Shown here piece after piece: positions 63,205 through 64,000 of a stretch of DNA of 64,000 nucleotides. Within the stretch, counting starts at the first letter, position 1. Each line of letters opens with the position of its first letter. Under the pieces are notes generated by a model that was not told where the DNA came from, did not search any database, and worked only from the letters and a program-made list of their open reading frames with translations. The DNA is from Bacteroidota bacterium (GTDB taxonomy: Bacteria > Bacteroidota > Ignavibacteria > Ignavibacteriales > Melioribacteraceae). The DNA is taken from positions 1-64,000 of the forward strand of contig JAKAKD010000041.1 in NCBI GenBank assembly GCA_021824635.1. The letters are read 5' to 3'. Position numbers and translations under genes: made by a program.

Positions 63205-64000
63205 GTCACATCACGCCTGAACAATTATCAGAAGATGCAAAAAAATTGATAGTAGATTATTTATCAAAAATAGATGAGCTTAAAACCAAAGACCGTATGA
63301 AAATTCCCGCACAGGAAATGCCTGCGCAAGATCCGGAAATCCGGTCTCATAATCTGGATGAAGTAGCATTGGGATACACAGTTGAACAAGCGCGTATTGA
63401 AGCAATGAGATGTCTTCAATGCGTAAAGAAAAATTGTGTTGAAGATTGTCCGGTAAAAATTGATATACCAAGATTTATAGATCACATTGCACACGGCGAC
63501 ATGGGCAATGCGGCGGGAGTTATTAAAGAAGCTTCTCTCCTACCTGCTATCTGCGGAAGAGTTTGTCCTCAGGAAACTCAATGCCAGTCCAATTGCACGG
63601 TTGGTAAAGCTTTGAAGGATGTTGATAAATCAGTTGCAATAGGACGGCTAGAAAGATTTGTTGCAGATTGGGAACGCGCAACAGGAAAAATTTCGATACC
63701 GGAAATAAAACCTGCCACAGGTAAAAAAGTCGCTGTAGTTGGAAGCGGTCCAGCCGGATTAGTTGTTGCGGCAGACTGCAGACGCGAAGGTCATCATGTA
63801 ACAATCTTCGAAGCGTTTCATAAACTTGGCGGCGTTTTACGTTATGGAATTCCGGAATTCAGATTGCCAAACGATATAATTGATAAAGAAATTGAAGTGC
63901 TTAAAGCTATGGGCGTTGAGTTCCAAACAAATTTTGTTGTTGGAAGAACACGCAAACTTACAGATTTGATGGATAAGGACGGATACAACGCTGTATTTGT
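63201..64000 (+). CDS. NADPH-dependent oxidoreductase, NfnB/SudA/GltD-like subunit (cut by window edge)
   Basis: ATG 63201 overlaps the upstream gene by 4 bases, with AAGGAGG about ten bases before it. The 266 residues visible include the double [4Fe-4S] region CLQCVKKNCVEDCPV and CGRVCPQETQCQSNC, and the FAD-binding motif VAVVGSGPAGLVVAADCRRE followed by GVLRYGIPEFRLP. The family is glutamate synthase small-subunit-like; in NfnAB and SudAB it pairs with the preceding subunit. The missing 3' part should hold the NADPH-binding domain. Confidence 0.92.
   Translation, partial: MSHITPEQLSEDAKKLIVDYLSKIDELKTKDRMKIPAQEMPAQDPEIRSHNLDEVALGYTVEQARIEAMRCLQCVKKNCVEDCPVKIDIPRFIDHIAHGDMGNAAGVIKEASLLPAICGRVCPQETQCQSNCTVGKALKDVDKSVAIGRLERFVADWERATGKISIPEIKPATGKKVAVVGSGPAGLVVAADCRREGHHVTIFEAFHKLGGVLRYGIPEFRLPNDIIDKEIEVLKAMGVEFQTNFVVGRTRKLTDLMDKDGYNAVF

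Overview
The window is A+T-rich bacterial chromosome, most likely from an Ignavibacteria-like member of the Bacteroidota/Chlorobiota lineage. This is inferred from gene content, not from a marker gene. Key evidence is a type IX secretion (T9SS) set: a 2400-residue SprA/Sov translocon directly downstream-coupled to PorX (receiver + PglZ), and a T9SS plug-protein homologue. A short LptD-like barrel, DUF1573, DUF4097 and DUF4382 proteins and frequent TTG starts fit the same group. No rRNA, tRNA or CRISPR array was recognised.

Layout. At 1-6779 a possible start of a leftward gene (AsnS-like, 10 codons visible) precedes two adjacent sensor kinases: a beta-propeller membrane HisKA_2 kinase and a receiver-PAS-kinase hybrid. 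From 6.8 to 19.9 kb a dense leftward run carries an M1 peptidase, a membrane protein, def, fmt, a CBS/CGL-type transsulfuration pair, pgeF, a DMT transporter, folB, folK, a deoxynucleoside kinase, a small membrane protein, a family 9 glycosyltransferase and Ppx/GppA-HD. From 19.95 to 22.9 kb lies an hsp20-dnaK-hsp20 heat-shock operon with a clear terminator and a sigma-54-like promoter. From 23.1 to 25.0 kb birA and a cysteine desulfurase run rightward.

From 36.5 leftward to 25.1 kb a tightly overlapping operon reads sprA, porX, tsaE, tsaB, DUF1573 and accD, so secretion, tRNA t6A modification and fatty-acid synthesis genes appear co-transcribed. From 36.6 to 43.3 kb lie a phosphoesterase, an acetyl-CoA hydrolase/transferase, alanine dehydrogenase, a hydroxyacid dehydrogenase, a fused SpmA/SpmB-like membrane protein and an omega-amidase-type hydrolase. 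From 43.5 to 53.9 kb lie a response regulator and 5TM multi-PAS kinase, an LptD-like protein, a ROK kinase, a LEA-like lipoprotein, a Gfo/Idh oxidoreductase, the T9SS plug protein and a small conserved-looking protein. From 54.1 to 56.7 kb are DUF4097, crcB, DUF190 and PAP2 genes.

The stretch 56.7-60.7 kb is accessory and richest in unexplained structure. It holds a hairpin made of short repeats, a degenerate 21-bp tandem array with a 42-bp alternation, a DUF4382 lipoprotein, and a 110-bp element with 21-bp terminal inverted repeats. It also holds a TIR-like protein of unknown function and a Phd/ParE toxin-antitoxin pair, the latter two bordered by sequences resembling integron cassette junctions. 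The window ends with an SRPBCC protein, an alpha/beta hydrolase and an NfnA/NfnB-like flavoprotein pair, the second cut by the window edge. All functions come from motifs and remembered family features; no database search was run.
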